Below the pieces are notes generated by a model that searched no databases, was not told where the DNA came from, and was given only the letters and a program-made list of their open reading frames with translations. Of a stretch of 64,000 nt of DNA, positions 11,276 through 27,917 are shown one piece after another. The stretch spans positions 5,518,001-5,582,000 of the forward strand of contig JAULSR010000002.1 in the NCBI GenBank assembly GCA_030512295.1. The letters are read 5' to 3'. The stretch is from Bombardia bombarda (lineage: Eukaryota > Ascomycota > Sordariomycetes > Sordariales > Lasiosphaeriaceae). The translations under genes were made by a program, and so were the position numbers. Position 1 is the stretch's first letter, and every line of letters begins with the position of its first letter.

Positions 11276-13962
11276 ATGACGCGGGTACGAGAGATCTCTT
11301 CCTCGCCGCATTCCTCTGGTGATGGTGCGGACTCGTACAAGGATGGCACCCCAGACACACGTCTCACGGTCTTCTCGCCGGATGAGGGCTCTGCGAGGTC
11401 CAACAAGCTCTTCAATACTATGAGTGCTACCAATGGACCCTCCGACAATCATCCTGTCCGGTTTTCAGTTCATGTCAAGACTACCGAGGGCTACCGTAAC
11501 ACCCCGGTCGCTGCAGAGAAAGACCCCTTCGTATCGAGTCACACCTCCTCCAAGCTGGAACAGAAACTGTCGCCGACAGCCTCTGCCTTCCGGCCTATCT
11601 CGGTGCCCTTGATTGCCCACGGCTCCCTCGGTGGCAAGGGGGGCCCCACCACCGGACCACCTGCAGACCTACTGCATCCAGGTTTGCAGACTGTATCAAA
11701 CAAGTTCAGCCACCAGCTGCGCATATCTCGTTACCTTGTACTCTTCTCGTCAAAAGGAATCAAGGTCGCTGAGGTTGAAGACTTCCTCAGGGTATGTACT
11801 AGTCCTCAATCACTACCTTCGCACGTGGACACCTGCTGATAAGTGTATAGAAGCTGGAACAACTCGGCTCACCCTGCTTGAGCAAACGCCACATCCTCCA
11901 AGAAGGAGGCCAAGTCTATCTTCGGTTCACAAACATACAAGACACTCGAAATGTCCAGAACAATGTCACATTTGGCAACCAGGACTGGCGAGCTGAATAT
12001 ATATCACCGTTTGACTTCTACCAGGTATGCCTCGCATCGCAAATATTATCTCCTTGCAGTGGAACTTACTTCTTTGTTAGGTCACCAACCCCGGAGGCTC
12101 AGTCGAGGCGGTTTCTGAGGGTCAGGTTGAGGTTTTTGCCATACCTATCCCCGGAGTGAGCATCGCTATTCCCCAGATTGATGCCCTTGTGCACAACTTC
12201 CTCCAGAATGAAGGAGAAATATTCGCGTTCCAGCAGTGTAGCGAACTGAGCAACAACACATTTCGAGCCATGGTCGAGTTTTGCGACGTCGATGTGGCCG
12301 TAGCTGTTGCTTCCAAGCTCAATGGGTTCACAGTTCATGTAAGCATCCAGACCTACTGATTAGTCGGCCTGTCTTCTGACATTGCCTTTAAAGGGAGTCC
12401 AGCTTCTGCTGGCTTTATCCCCACCGGGAATCACAGTCAACGCACCGAGTCCTGTTGAGGCATACCCTTCATCGAGGGCTCCCATGCGTGACATTTCTGC
12501 CATCTTCCAGGGCATGAGTGTTTCCAATCCTATCTCCAATGCCCCGCAGGCGACTCGCGCTTTCATGCCGACTGCGCGCGGCGGCCAGTCACCCCTTGGG
12601 CTTCCTGTCCCGCAGCAGCATATTGCCATGTACCCGACCGTCGTCTACCATGGCCCTGCACAACCACGCTTCATGCTTGACCAGACGCCGACACGCAGCC
12701 AGAGCGTCGCCCCTCTAACTCCTATGACGCCTATGACACCCATGCCCGGCAACATGCCAATGATGGGTCCTATGTACACTCCACCTGCAACACCTATGAT
12801 GGCGCAGCATAGCGACTATGGCAGCCCACGAAGCCTTCAAGCCTATGGACGCCAAAACGAACGTCGCCAGAATGCTATGAGAGTCAGCAGATCGCCGTAC
12901 TATAATGCTGCTGGCCATCACAATCACGTTGATGTTAACCGTATTCGAGAAGGCATCGATGTTCGAACAACTGTGAGTAGTCCCACCGTACCTACCCTAT
13001 TGCATTCTAACATATCAGATCATGCTTCGAAATATACCGAACAAGGTTGATCAAGCAATGCTCAAGCGGATTGTCGACGAGTCAAGCTGGGGCAAGTACG
13101 ACTTTATGTACCTACGAATTGACTTTGCCAACGACTGCAAGTAAGCTATAACCATACCATGCTGCTTTGATGTCACTTACCAACACATTTCACAGCGTGG
13201 GCTACGCGTTCATCAACTTCGTCGATGTAAGTAGTTATCTTAGAGAGATCTCATCTTGAATTGCGTGGAGAGTCATTGAACTAATTGTTGCGCAGCCATT
13301 GGACATAATTGACGTTTGTTTCTCCCTCCTAACCCCCTCCCCCCGGGCGGAAACTGTGCATGGACTGCCTCTAACATTCGGTACAGTTCGTCAATGCCCG
13401 TGGCAATCAGCGATGGAACTGTTTCAAGAGTGACAAAGTTGCAGAGATTTCTTATGCGAGTAAGTTATCTGACTTGGTCTTTCTGGGTGAATATCGTGGC
13501 TGACACCTCAAAGCCATTCAAGGAAAGGACTGTCTTGTCCAGAAATTCCGGAACAGCTCTGTCATGCTGGAAGCGCAACACTATCGGCCCAAGGTGAGTG
13601 TATTACCCTTCTTGGTGAGATTCGTACTGGCTAACATTACGAGCTTTACTTCACTTCCAATGGCCCACGACCAGACCTCGCGGGTGAGGAAGAGCCATTC
13701 CCTGAGCCTGATAATCAGTCAAAGATGAAGCGCAGCTGCGAGAATGCAGAGCATGTTGGTGAGTTAATGCATGATTCAATTGGCTCATGAATGACTAACA
13801 TTCTTGGTCCCAGGACTGTTCACCCCCAATGCTGGCCAGCACTTTCGCGATGAGCAGCGTCGTCGCCGTTCTCAGTACGATCGCGGCACCAGACTTGCCG
13901 CTCTTGAGGAGTATGACTATGATACCCACATTCAGCAGCAAGGTCTCTACCCCTCCCAGTAG
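11276..13962 (+). CDS. mei2: Mei2-type RNA-binding protein (C-terminal RRM)
   Basis: Member of the Mei2 family; in fission yeast Mei2 binds meiotic RNA and is needed for premeiotic DNA synthesis and meiosis I. Eleven proposed exons: 11276-11791, 11851-12024, 12081-12338, 12394-12972, 13019-13140, 13196-13226, 13296-13313 (18 nt), 13387-13459, 13514-13593, 13644-13758 and 13814-13962, giving 704 aa. Two degenerate RRMs lie at about residues 140-320. A Pro/Met-rich linker follows, with repeated TPM triplets at about 12718-12740. The diagnostic C-terminal Mei2 RRM begins near residue 509: IMLRNIPNKVDQAMLKRIVD, then WGKYDFMYLRIDFAND, VGYAFINFVDPLDIIDFVNA and WNCFKSDKVAEISYA. Exons are short and dense across this RRM, including an 18-nt exon encoding PLDIID. 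The family is certain; a role in meiosis here is inferred. Confidence 0.94.
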
Positions 13963-14792
13963 TTGTCGACAACGCCACCGGTTTTTGTGGGCAAAAAAAC
14001 CAACACTTGTGCCAATCCTTTGAGCCACGGATCATTTATATCACTCACTTGCTCTAGCGTGGCATACTTGCTATTTTCGACAATTCGGCGAAGTGTAAAC
14101 CATTTGTAATGCAATAACCTTGCTGTAATTCAACATTCAGCTTTTGACAGATTCTTCCAGATGTTTGGCGAGAGCGAAGGAGCGCAACAGGATTATCTCT
14201 ACCCAGCAACTTATTTTTTGACACAAAAGAAGGAAAAGGAAGAGAGAAAGAATGGGATTGGGGGTAATATAGGTGGATCTGATGGTGCTTGACGAAGGGG
14301 TAGATTGGACTAGGCTCTAGGCTATAGGAGGCGATTGAAAGCCATGATGGTCTAGGAAAGCTGGTCATCCCGTACTGCACCGTCTTTTGAGGAATCAAGA
14401 TTGAGAACCGTCGTGTAGCGGGCGGATAATTCCTGTATATATAGAACCTGTCAATAGCTTTTGCGTCCTGATAAATGACTATTTTTAATCTCTCCATTGA
14501 CTGTTCTATTCTTCCTATGCTATAATAGTTATTGGGCTTGCTATGGGTTAGGACGTATGGGATTTTGCTTCTGGAGAGAATCTAGTGACTGTGTAATGGA
14601 ACCTGAATGCAAAGCCTAGCTTCTTACTTCTGGGGCACAGTGTCCTACCTACCTACTTACTGCCTTGGAGGAGTATTGCAGTTGTCAGATTGATGGAGAA
14701 AGTTAAGTATTGAAAGTAAAGGTATCGCAATTATCAACGCTACTAGACTGAATGGTATCGCATTATACATAAAATATGACACGCTATCTATA
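13963..14792. other. Intergenic: convergent MEI2/SLP1 3' ends
   Basis: 0.8 kb of convergent 3' flank. A minus-strand ORF at 14497-14054 has no recognisable domain and is treated as chance. Confidence 0.6.
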
Positions 14793-18212
<3,420 letters not shown>

Positions 18213-19493
18213 GATGTCGTCCTTCGTCCTTCGTCCTTCGTCGCTGGTTCCTATTCTTCCCACTTCCCACTTTCTCGCTTCTTGCTTCTTGGTTGCTTCT
18301 TCTTCTTCCTAAGTGCTGCTGGCGACAACAACGACGTGGATTCCAAGTCGATTGGGTTGCTCGTCCATGATGGCCTAAAAAGCGCCTAATGAGCAATGGG
18401 CGATGAGCAATTGGCGGTGTCGCTTTCAACAATCGTCTCTTCGTTCCGGCACTAGGTCTAGTCTGGCGGGCCTGCCATGCGTGGCATACGGGGGGGTTGA
18501 ATAAATCGCGGCTGCCATTGGAAAAGATGTTGACACTTGCCACGCATCTTCCGTCCCGTCGTCATGCGCCTGCAAGGATCGCCTGCTGGTAGCGGGCAAG
18601 AACCACCCCTCCCCCCCGGTCGGCCCCCTCCTGCCCCTACCCTCGCGGCTTAACGCCCGCCACGACTGCCCTTGTTGCGGGGAGCCAATAGTGATCGACC
18701 TAAGCCGATCTGCTAACCAACCTCTGCTGTATTATAGATGCAGGGTTAGGGTCATATGTGGAAGGGGTAAAGAGCCAGACATCAACCGTTATTCAACAAT
18801 GCAAAGTTAAAACCCATAGCTTTTTCATTCATTATTTGGACGACCGAACAGCGACGTGTTGATACCCACGTAGTCCTAGATCATCTTCCCCTTTTACCGG
18901 ACCGTTGAATAAAATGCAGAATATTCAATTTAGGGAGATAGGAAAGGTAAGTTCACTAAACATTACATCCCATCACCGACCAAGGTATAAAGCCAATCCT
19001 ATGAGCTTCCACTATCCATCTGCCTCACCACCAACATCGACATCAACATCAGCCCTAATCATCCCACCAACCAAGGACAAAAGCAAAAAGGGAAACATAA
19101 TCCTAAACAGGGTGATCCTCCCCGACCCGATAAATATATATACTAGTATTAAATCAAATCAATCCAACCCAGCCCGATCCAAGCCCAGAAACCTGCCCCA
19201 TGAATCCATTCCACTCCATTCCGTTCCATGCAACCTGTGAATGCTCGACTAACTATATGTATAATGCAAAGCATGCATGCAGTAAAAAGCAAAACTAAAA
19301 CCTAACCCACCCACCTCAAGTAAAACACCCTATCCCCTTTGACGCCAAAAAACAATATCCTCCTTCCCGCCTGCCCTCAAATAAGAAAGGCGGAAGGAAA
19401 GGGATTCTAAAAAGGAGATCCAAGGAAAATTACGACGGCGACACGCGCCAACCGCGCATCCAATAAGTATATACGGCGAAGCAGAATAGTAGC
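18213..19493. other. Intergenic: SLP1 5' flank / CLC 3' flank
   Basis: 1.3 kb between two minus-strand genes. The heptamer TTCGTCC is repeated about three times at about 18219-18240, directly before the SLP1 start. A plus-strand ORF at 18905-19240 is low in complexity and not supported. Confidence 0.6.
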
Positions 19494-22400
19494 TCATCTG
19501 AATACCTCCCTCTCTTTCTCTTCCAACTCGCGCATGTATTTCACAAACGTCTTTTTGTGCGTCTATTAATCAAGTATGGTTAGCAAATCAGCTACTAGTC
19601 CCAGTCCAGTCAGATCAGAGTAACCTACCATGCCAGCATAACGCCCATCCCGCAGGATGCAGATATACCGCAGACCCAGCTTCACAAAACACTCATACAC
19701 CAGATCCATCGACGATCGAATGTCCAGCGCGATAGGAGCCTTCACAAGAGCCTAAGTTAGCACACCTAAAAACCCCAGCAAAACAAGGAATCAACACCCA
19801 AAACTCACCGGGTCAATATACGGCGTAAAGTCCGTCGGGTCAGGACTCCCATCATCCGAATCATCAATACTCGGCACATTCGCCATCAAGCACAGACTCG
19901 ACGACTCCTCCGCCAAACTATCCAGCGCATACTCCAGATCCGGTGCAGGAATCAGCCCGACCAGAATGTCATCCCTGATAATCGGCAGCCCGCCGTCAAG
20001 CTCGCCCGCCCGGTGCAGCAGCTCTAGCTTGGTGCGCAGGCTCGTTGCCGGCACTAGCGGCGAGTTGCTGATGTCAATCACCCTCTCCCTGCGGATCCTC
20101 GGCACGATATCCGCCAGTTCCGACGTGAACACGGGCTTGTGCTTGTTGTTGAGAAAGGGATACGAGTTCATCTCTGTCAAGAGGTCGTAGATGCTGAGCG
20201 GCTCGATGGCGTCCGCCGTCCACTTGGCCACGAGTATCGCCAGGGAGAAAGGGAGCACGTAGTCCAGACTGCCCGTGAGCTCAAAGAGGATGACGGCGAG
20301 CGTGACCGAGAGCCGCGTGACGCCGCACATGGTCGAGCCGGCGGCGATGAGCCCGTATACGCCCGGCTGGATGCACGAGTTGGGCATCTTGGCACATGTG
20401 CCGAATACACCCCAGTCGGGCCAGGTCAGAACGGTCCATTGGACGATGTGTCCTATCAGTCGTCCCATGAGACCGCCGACAACCATGGACGGCACGTAAA
20501 TGCCGGCGGGGAGTTTCTGTTCGCGCTTTGTGTCAGCAATGATGTCTTATAGTAGCGCTTTGTGTACTCCATCAAATATTGACTTACGATTCCAAACGTG
20601 ACAATTGTCAGTAACCCCTTGATCAAAAATGCCGCAAGAAGATTAAGAAGAACAGGCGGTATCTCGTCCCTAGTCTCCGGACAGAGACCTAGATCCTCCA
20701 AGTTATTATCTCGGTCGTCGCAAGGCGCAGCCAGGTTGTACAGCAGCTTGGCGACCGGGAGCTTGGTCAAGTTATTCCAGTATCCAATCAGGCCAGTGAC
20801 AAGCGCAACCAAGACAACCTCGAGCAGGGGATACGCCTTGATCACCTTGACCCGGCGGAACGTCTTGGCCCAGCGGCGGGACGCCTTGATGAACAGGGCG
20901 CCCGCCGCGCCGCCGAGGACGCCGACGAGGATGAAGCTGCCAATCTCAAAGTACTCCCAGTCAATAACGTATTTGACCTGGAACATGACGATCTTGTGCG
21001 TCCCGTACGGGTTCAGAAACTTGAGCGTCAGGGCGGCCGTGATGCAGCAGAAAAAGGTGCGAAATAGCGTCTTGGCCGGGAAGAAGTAGGCCACCTCCTC
21101 AAGACCAAAGAGGACGCCGCCCAGGGGAGCGCCAAATGCCACGGCAACACCAGCTGCGGCGGCGGCCGAGAGCACTTCACGTCGCTTGGCGTCATTGCGA
21201 TCGTACTTGACAAACAGACGGCAGGCAATGTTGCCCACACACGTCGCGATGTGGACATAGGGACCTTCCTTGCCCAAGCTGAGACCAGAGGCGACCGCCA
21301 GAACCAAGCCAACGGTCTTGATGAGGAGGGTTTGGAAGCCCAAGAAGCCGTGGAGCACGAAGCCACTGAGAATCACCCGGACCTCGGCAACACCACTGCC
21401 GGCAGCAGAGTAGTATATCATCGGCGGCGCCACGGGTTGCTCGGGCGCCTGTCGCGGGCTGATGCTGCTCTCGTCTGCTTCATTGTCGGCCTGCACTGCC
21501 GCCTCGGCAGCCAGGTTCTCGTCCAAGGTCGTAAGCCGGTAGGCAGAGGGCACGACCGTCTTTGTGGTCAGAGTGAGCAAACACGAGATACTAGCCAGGA
21601 TGATGGCACCGGCAATGTAGACGGCCCACTCGGTCCACATCTCTCCAAAGGGGTACCCGTTGAGCAGCTCGCCCCAATCCCGCCAGTCGGTACAAGGGCC
21701 ATGCGGGCAGCACGTCTGTAAAACACCAAACAAAAGTCAGTCATATCCTTCAAAAAGACCAAAACACCTACAACCCTTACCTTCTCACTCGAGTACCACG
21801 CCCTCGCACAATACCCATCCTTGAAATCAAACACCGTCGCCTCCGTCACATCCACGACATACGCCAGCACCGCCACGACGAACCCCACCAGGGCGCTCAG
21901 TATCCAGCCCTGGGCGCCGTCGAACAGCACGTAGACGCGGCCCCAAAAGTCCTTGCGGCTGCGCAGCGCCTTGACGCGGTGCGCGTCGGCAATGTTGTCG
22001 TGGACCCAGTCGGTCGACGTGAACTGATCGTACCAGACGCGGTCGTCGGGGAAGATGGAGCCCTTGCTCTCGGCCATGGCGCCGAGGCCGCCGCCGGCGG
22101 ACGACGAAGACGACTCGTGGCGGTCGCGGTCCGAGATGGCGCGGATCAGGCGCGTGCCCCATGAGTTGGCCCGGCTGTGGTGGCGGGCGCTGCGGATGCT
22201 ATCTGTTGGTCGTGAGTGGCGTTTCTATGGTCAGCCGAGAAACGGAACAGGACGGAGCGCGGCAAGCTGCAGCCGAAACTGCTGCAGTACGTAGTACATG
22301 GTAACTTATTTGTTTGGCCTGAGCGGAGGAGAGAGAACTTACCGACGTAGCTCTGGTTCCTCGACAGGTGCGGGGCCCTGGGGGAGCCATGGGCGCTCTG

Positions 22401-22649
22401 GATGCGGATGCGCGACCGGCCTGTGCCCAGGAGCGCGGTCCGCTCGTCGGCGGCGGTACCAAGCTCGGAGTTGGACGGTCTTCTCGTCATGATGGCTGGT
22501 GGGTGGTGGCGTCGGAAGCTCGAAGGCGAGTCGGGGAGGGAGAGGTGTTGTTGTTGGCTCGCCGAGGAGGACTCGTCGGCGTCGAGGCCGTCTGCTGAGA
22601 CATCCTCGCGGGGGTCGCGCAGGCGAGGCCCATGCCTCCTGCCTGGCAT
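19494..22649 (-). CDS. CLC-family chloride transporter (GEF1/CLC-type)
   Basis: Voltage-gated chloride channel/exchanger family, probably in vacuolar or Golgi-endosomal membranes as for yeast Gef1. Proposed exons on the minus strand: 22649-22343, 22202-21781, 21715-20588, 20516-19809, 19751-19629 and 19562-19494, giving 918 aa. All junctions keep frame (donors GTAAGT, GTAAGG, GTAAGT, GTGAGT, GTAGGT). The cytosolic N-terminus is Ser/Arg-rich. Anion-pathway motifs are GSGVAEV (349-355), GKEGPYVH (391-398, gating Glu393) and LPAGIYVPSMVVGG. The LEEV motif of helix H keeps the second Glu found in Cl-/H+ exchangers. GVTRLSVTLAVILFELTG and two C-terminal CBS segments (ERVIDIS...; DIRSSMDLVYECF...DGRYAGM) follow. 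Exchange activity is inferred from the retained glutamates. Confidence 0.95.
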
Positions 22650-24262
22650 CGTTGGGGAAATAGGAAGAGACGAACGGACGGACTGTGCAACACGGGAAGC
22701 AATTGCTAACTAGGGAACCAGGGAAGGTGAATGAAAAGGGACGAGAGAAGGTGCGTGGTGGTCGTCGCCGTCAGTCAACAACAACCAAGAAACCCCGGAT
22801 AGCTAGCTGGTGTTTTATTATATTATATACAGGTGATTAAAAATAAACATTCGCGGGTCGGCCAGAAAAGAAGGCGAGGCGAGGGTTCGAGACGAGACGC
22901 CTGTGGGGGGCGGGGACTGGGGGAGTTGAAGTTGGAGATCGATACCAAGGTAGTACCTTCCAGGTTGAGGTAGGCAGGTAAGGTACCCAAGGGCAAGGTA
23001 GGTTTGGCCAATCGACGGTTGACTTTGAGGTCTAGCTCCAGGTCTAGTTCTATCAAGAAACAAGCCAAGGAGCGAGCACTGAAGGGAACTTGAAGAAACA
23101 ATGAACAAGCAAACGGCACAAACGGCAGTCTTCTCGCCGCGAATCCAAACCATGACCGATCTTTGCAGGTTGTGTTGTTGGATGTAATCCCGGTCTGCGC
23201 CTTCTTCCAGAAGGGCATGTACCCAGGCAGTCAGTGCAGTTCAGTGGATGGCGTAAGTCAAAAGTCGCGGGATGCACACACGTGTGCACCACTTGTCTCA
23301 CTGCCCCCGCCCCCCCTGTCGCCATGGCGTGCGTGGGCAAGGTCAGCTAGGCATCCCGTCTTGCCCGTCTGCCCCCGCAGGTGACAGCTTAGAAGTCTAA
23401 GCATTTCTGGCTGCATCCGCTTCCAGTATACCGACAGTCCTCCGACCGAGGGACACCATACGTAGGTAGGTTCTCCAACACCGGCAGAAAAGAGATGCGG
23501 GGAAAAAGTACAAATCATAAGATATCATGGCAACTTTTTCCGGTTCTCACTGTTCATCGCAGCGATCGGAAGAGGGGAGGGAGGTGGTCAGGACTCAGGT
23601 TGGTGAGGAAGGGGAGCCCACCCAGGGAGCACACTACCGGGCTGTGGGAGCGCCATATGATCGATCCATCAGCAGCCCAACCTCCAACCAGCTCCGCCAT
23701 GCTGATGCCAACCTTGGGCTATCCAACAGGTAGCTCTATTACTACATACAGCAGTAGCTTGTATCTACATTCCCTAGTACAACTGCGTCTTGGTTGTCCA
23801 AAATCCGAGGAACCGAGGCATCACGGTGCCCGCTTGAATAGACCTTAAACCTGTCGTATGTTGCAGATGATCTGCGGTGGTACCTTGGTACCTTGGACAA
23901 TCTGAGCGCGGATGGCGCCTGGTGTCATTGTTCAATCCGGGGATCTCAAACAGTGTGGGGCCCACTGTTGCCCGCTTCATGCAGAAAGCCCAGAAAGCCC
24001 AGAAAGCCCCCGTCCCGTCTGAAACCCAACGGCCGCGGCAGCTTCAGAAGGAAGTCAAAGGAAAGCGACCAAGAAAGACATTCATTTGCTTGTCACCTGT
24101 CGCCCGATTTTTGACAGCTGTCAAAGTTGATATCCACGACAACCTCACCTGCAATTGAGTCTGTGGAATGACAGTCAACAGCGACAGTCAACAGCGGCAG
24201 CCCCAAGGGCAGAGTGGTTACACTGGGCTAGGTGAGGGTCTGGAGCTAAGTTACCTACTGCA
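22650..24262. other. Intergenic: divergent CLC/NRDE2 promoters
   Basis: 1.6 kb between divergent starts. It contains short TACC/GGTA-rich stretches at about 22955-23005 and a 9-bp triplicated repeat at 23982-24008. No gene is supported. Confidence 0.6.
23982..24008. repeat. 9-bp tandem repeat, 3 copies
   Basis: The unit CAGAAAGCC is present three times head to tail, about 255 bp upstream of the NRDE2 start. Confidence 0.9.
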
Positions 24263-27200
24263 ATGTCGTCGTCCAAGGACGAGAAGCGCCGTGCCGTGCC
24301 CAAATTCGCGTCTTTCAGGCCCAAGCCCGCCGCCGCCCCTGAGCCTGTTGTTGTTGCCCCCGAACCATCCACCCAGGCCAAAGAGCAGTCCGCGTCTGCA
24401 TCAGACAGCAACCATGAGCGGACACGCCATCGCCATCGCCATCGCCATCGCGAACGCGAACGCGAACACCGCCGCTCACCTGGCACCGCCCCTGTTCACT
24501 CCATCGCCAGCACCAATCACAGCCGGCCCCGGGATGAGCGTGAGCGTGAACGTGAGCCCAAACCAGTCGCCGCCAGTAGCAGCGCTGGTAGCAACGACAT
24601 ATTCACCTTTGACAAGCGTGGAGACCCTTTAATATTGCGGTACGGCACCAACGACCGTTCCCGCGTGCCCTCGTACCGCCGCTTCGGCGCCGGCAAGCTC
24701 ATGGGGTCGGGCAGCCGCTTCACCATCCACCATGAAGGGTCCAGCGAGGCCTTCAGCCTCAGGGACTCGTACCGTGACGGCGGCTCGGTATTCCGCGATA
24801 AGAATCTCATGCTGGCGAGGGCAGGCCAGACAAAGCCCAAGCGCATCAGGCCGTTGACGGGCAGCAGCATGCCACCTGCATCTGAGGATTTTGTATCCCT
24901 GGAGGAGCCGCCGAGCAAGCGCAGGCGTAAGGACCAAACGCTCGCCGAACAGCAGCAGCACCACCATCAGACACCAGACTACAGGTCTATTCATGGCAAG
25001 CGAAAGCCCGGCCAGGAGGAGTCTGATGACAGTAGCGATGATGACGATGCTAGCTCTGGCAGTGACGACGATTCTCTACAGCCCGAGGGTGGTGGTGACA
25101 ACGACGACATGTCAACCGCCAGAAAGCGATCCATCGAGCTCTCCCGCCAAGTCAGAGACCATCCAAAGGATATAGCCTCCTGGCTCGAGCTCATCAGCCT
25201 CCAGGATGCTCTCTTGCGGGAGAACATAAACGATGACTATCAGAATCAGAACCCAGACGCAGCCAAGGGTATAGCCGGGCTGAAACTATCCATATACGAA
25301 GAAGCCCTGTCCCATACTTCCACTCCTTACGAGAGAGAACAAGTGCTCGAGGGTTTGATGCGTGAGGGCTCCAAGGTGTGGGATCCCAAGACGCTCGCCA
25401 AGCGCTGGAACGAAGTGACCAAGACCGACGGCCGCGGTAGCTTTACGCTCTGGAAGCTGCGCTTGAACTTTGAGCTCACGCAGATGGCCGCCGCGTCCTT
25501 CACGTTCGAGGAGCTCAGGGGCTTCATCGCGGAGCGACTGCGGTTTCTGAGTGACGCTCTCAAGACAGTTTCTGGAGAGCAGGAGGTCGCGTCGCTCTGC
25601 AGACAGCTGGTCTATGTCTTTCTGCGGCTCACACGCTTTCTGCATGACGCGGGGTATTCCGAGCTGGCTGTGGCGGCGTGGCAGGCGACGCTGGAAATGA
25701 CCTTTTCTCGGCCATCATCATCAGGAGGTGAAGAAAATGTCCAGACGGCAATGACGTCCTTTGCCGACTTCTGGGAGAGCGAGGTCCCCCGGATAGGCGA
25801 GGATGGGGCAAAGGGGTGGCGGGACTTTGTCGAGACAGGAGGCATGATGTCGGATCCGCCCGAGCCAAAGATAAGCAGCAGGCCTAGTGATACTGTTGCT
25901 GCTGACGCCGTAGATCCGATCAAGGCCTGGGCGCGGGCAGAGCAAGAAGAGATGCGAGCTTCGTGCATGCCGGCTCGCACGCTCGACGAGGGAACCGAGG
26001 ATGATCCGTTCCGGATCGTAATGTTCTCCGACATCAAGGACTTTCTTGTTTGGTTCCCCGCGGCTGTTGTCCCGTGTGCCAGGCTTCTGCTGCTGGATGC
26101 TTTCTTGACGTTCTGCCGGCTCCCCACGGCCTGTCTGTCGAGTGACTTGACATTCTCAGCGCTGCTTCGTGACCCGTCTGTCACCGGTCCGGGAGAGTCA
26201 TTTGAGGTGACAATTGGTGAAGAGGAGGAAGCAGATGGCGGCGCGGGATTATCTTCTGCCGAGGTATCGAGGAAAGCTCCGGATTTCAGGCAGCAGGGCG
26301 GCAACATGGCGCTTTCTCAAGACGTCCTCTTTTCTGGGCCGACCTGGTTTCAGTATCTGGGTAGATGGTCCAGCACGACGCAGCGCCAGCGAAGCGGTAG
26401 TAGTAGTAGCCGGTATGAGACTTCCTGGATCATAGGCACGCTTAGGTACTTGGTGCGTGCTTGTGGAGTCGAGGAGCTGGCCGAGTACTATTTGGCCATA
26501 GAGTGGCGGCACGAACCCGCTGGAGCTAGAAAAATAGCAAAGGCGCTGCTCAAACAGTACTCGTCCAATATGCGGCTGTATAATGCGTACGCGCTGATAG
26601 AGAGGGCAAACGGAAATGGCCAGGTGTCAGACAAGGTGTTGTCGTCGGCAACGGGCCAGAAGAAAGCAAGTACAGCCCGGGGGAATGATATGGGGGATAC
26701 TGAGGCTAACTATACATCTTTGTCAAAGTCTTCTTCTGCATCATCGTCTACCGGCAACTACCAGTTTTTATGGAGTACATGGACATGGATCCATTTGGAA
26801 TCTGGCCAGAAACAACTTGCGCTTTCCCTCCTTTGTTCTTCGGTGGAGAGCAGTATTGATAACGAAGCCAACATCAACAAACCCGAATGCCTGACCGCAA
26901 TATCTCCCGTCCTGCTTCTAAAGGCAAAGTCTCACTTCTCCAGCGCCCGCGACTATTCCCTGTCTTGCCTGCAGCTGGAAAACGCAACGCAATACGCCGA
27001 AAGCTTGGCTTTGCTTGAATACCTCGCCGCCGATGAGGGGAGCGGCACCGAGCCAACTTCCGAAACACAGGGCAACATCACCGCGGCCTTGTCGAGTATT
27101 CGCAGCTTCTCCCAAGAACTGGCATCGAATAACCAGATCAAGCCATCATATCACGAACGCCTACTACAAACTGCCGCGCGGTTACTATACTTTCACGCGA

Positions 27201-27917
27201 CACACGGGTATGTGACGCCCCCCCCCCTTTCTTCTCACCCACTCCCTGTGCAGCCCCGCTAACGAACCTCCCCCCAGACCCTTCCGCCCCATCTACCTCC
27301 GCTCCCAGCTCCAAACCTTCATCGCCGCCTTCCCCCAAAACACCCTCTTCCTCGAGCTCTTCGACTGGGCCGAATCCGCCGTCTTCCGCATCGACGACCA
27401 CGTCCGCGGCATCCTCCAGCAGACGTGCCTGACGCCCGCCGCCAACCATGACTGCACCGCCACCCGCCGCTTCGCCATCCTGCACGAGGCGCGCGCCGGC
27501 ACCGTCCACTCGACCCGCGCCGCCTTCGAGGCCGCGCTGCTCGATAGCCATGTCTGTAGGGGAAACGTGGACATGTGGTTGGCGTATTTGCGATTCTCTC
27601 GTCGACATCGTCCCATCGCGGCTGCAAAGAAGAGAGGGAAGCTGAGCAATGCCGCCGCAGCTGCAGCCAAGGATGTGTTTTATCGCGCTGTTGCTGCTTG
27701 TCCGTGGTCAAAGAGGGTGTATATGGAGGGGTTCTTTGCTGATGAGGGGGAGGGTAGTGGTGACAGTGGTGGGATGATGTCGTCGGAACTGAGGGCTGTG
27801 GTTGATACTATGGCGACCAAGGGACTGAGGGTTCATGTGGATCTTGATGAGTTTGTCGGGAGATGGAAGGAGCGACAGCAGCAGCAGCAGCGAGAAGGAG
27901 GGGCACGTCGACGATAG
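24263..27917 (+). CDS. NRDE2/Nrl1-like nuclear RNA-surveillance protein with HAT repeats
   Basis: NRDE-2 family: nuclear proteins that work with Mtr4-like helicases and spliceosomal factors in RNA surveillance and, in worms, nuclear RNAi; fission yeast has Nrl1. Proposed exons are 24263-27207 and 27278-27917 (1194 aa), joined across a 70-bp intron (GTATGT...CAG) in the Gly codon of HATHG|PFRPIYL. The N-terminus has basic His/Arg/Glu repeats (RHRHRHRHRERERE) and the conserved block DPLILRYGTNDRSRVPSYRR, then the basic patch KRRRK and YRSIHGKRKP, the segment that contacts Mtr4-type helicases in relatives. An acidic Asp/Ser linker follows. From about residue 285 helical HAT-type repeats run to the C-terminus (DIASWLELISLQDALL; VDMWLAYLRFSRRHRP). 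The protein ends in a short Gln/Arg tail. Family confidence is high; the function here is inferred. Confidence 0.9.

Noticed and set aside
13820..14035. Minus-strand ORFs over the last MEI2 exon
   Set aside because: Antisense to the exon ending QQQGLYPSQ; no independent support.
14054..14497. 147-codon minus-strand ORF between MEI2 and SLP1
   Set aside because: Overlaps the expected MEI2 3' UTR in antisense and shows no domain.
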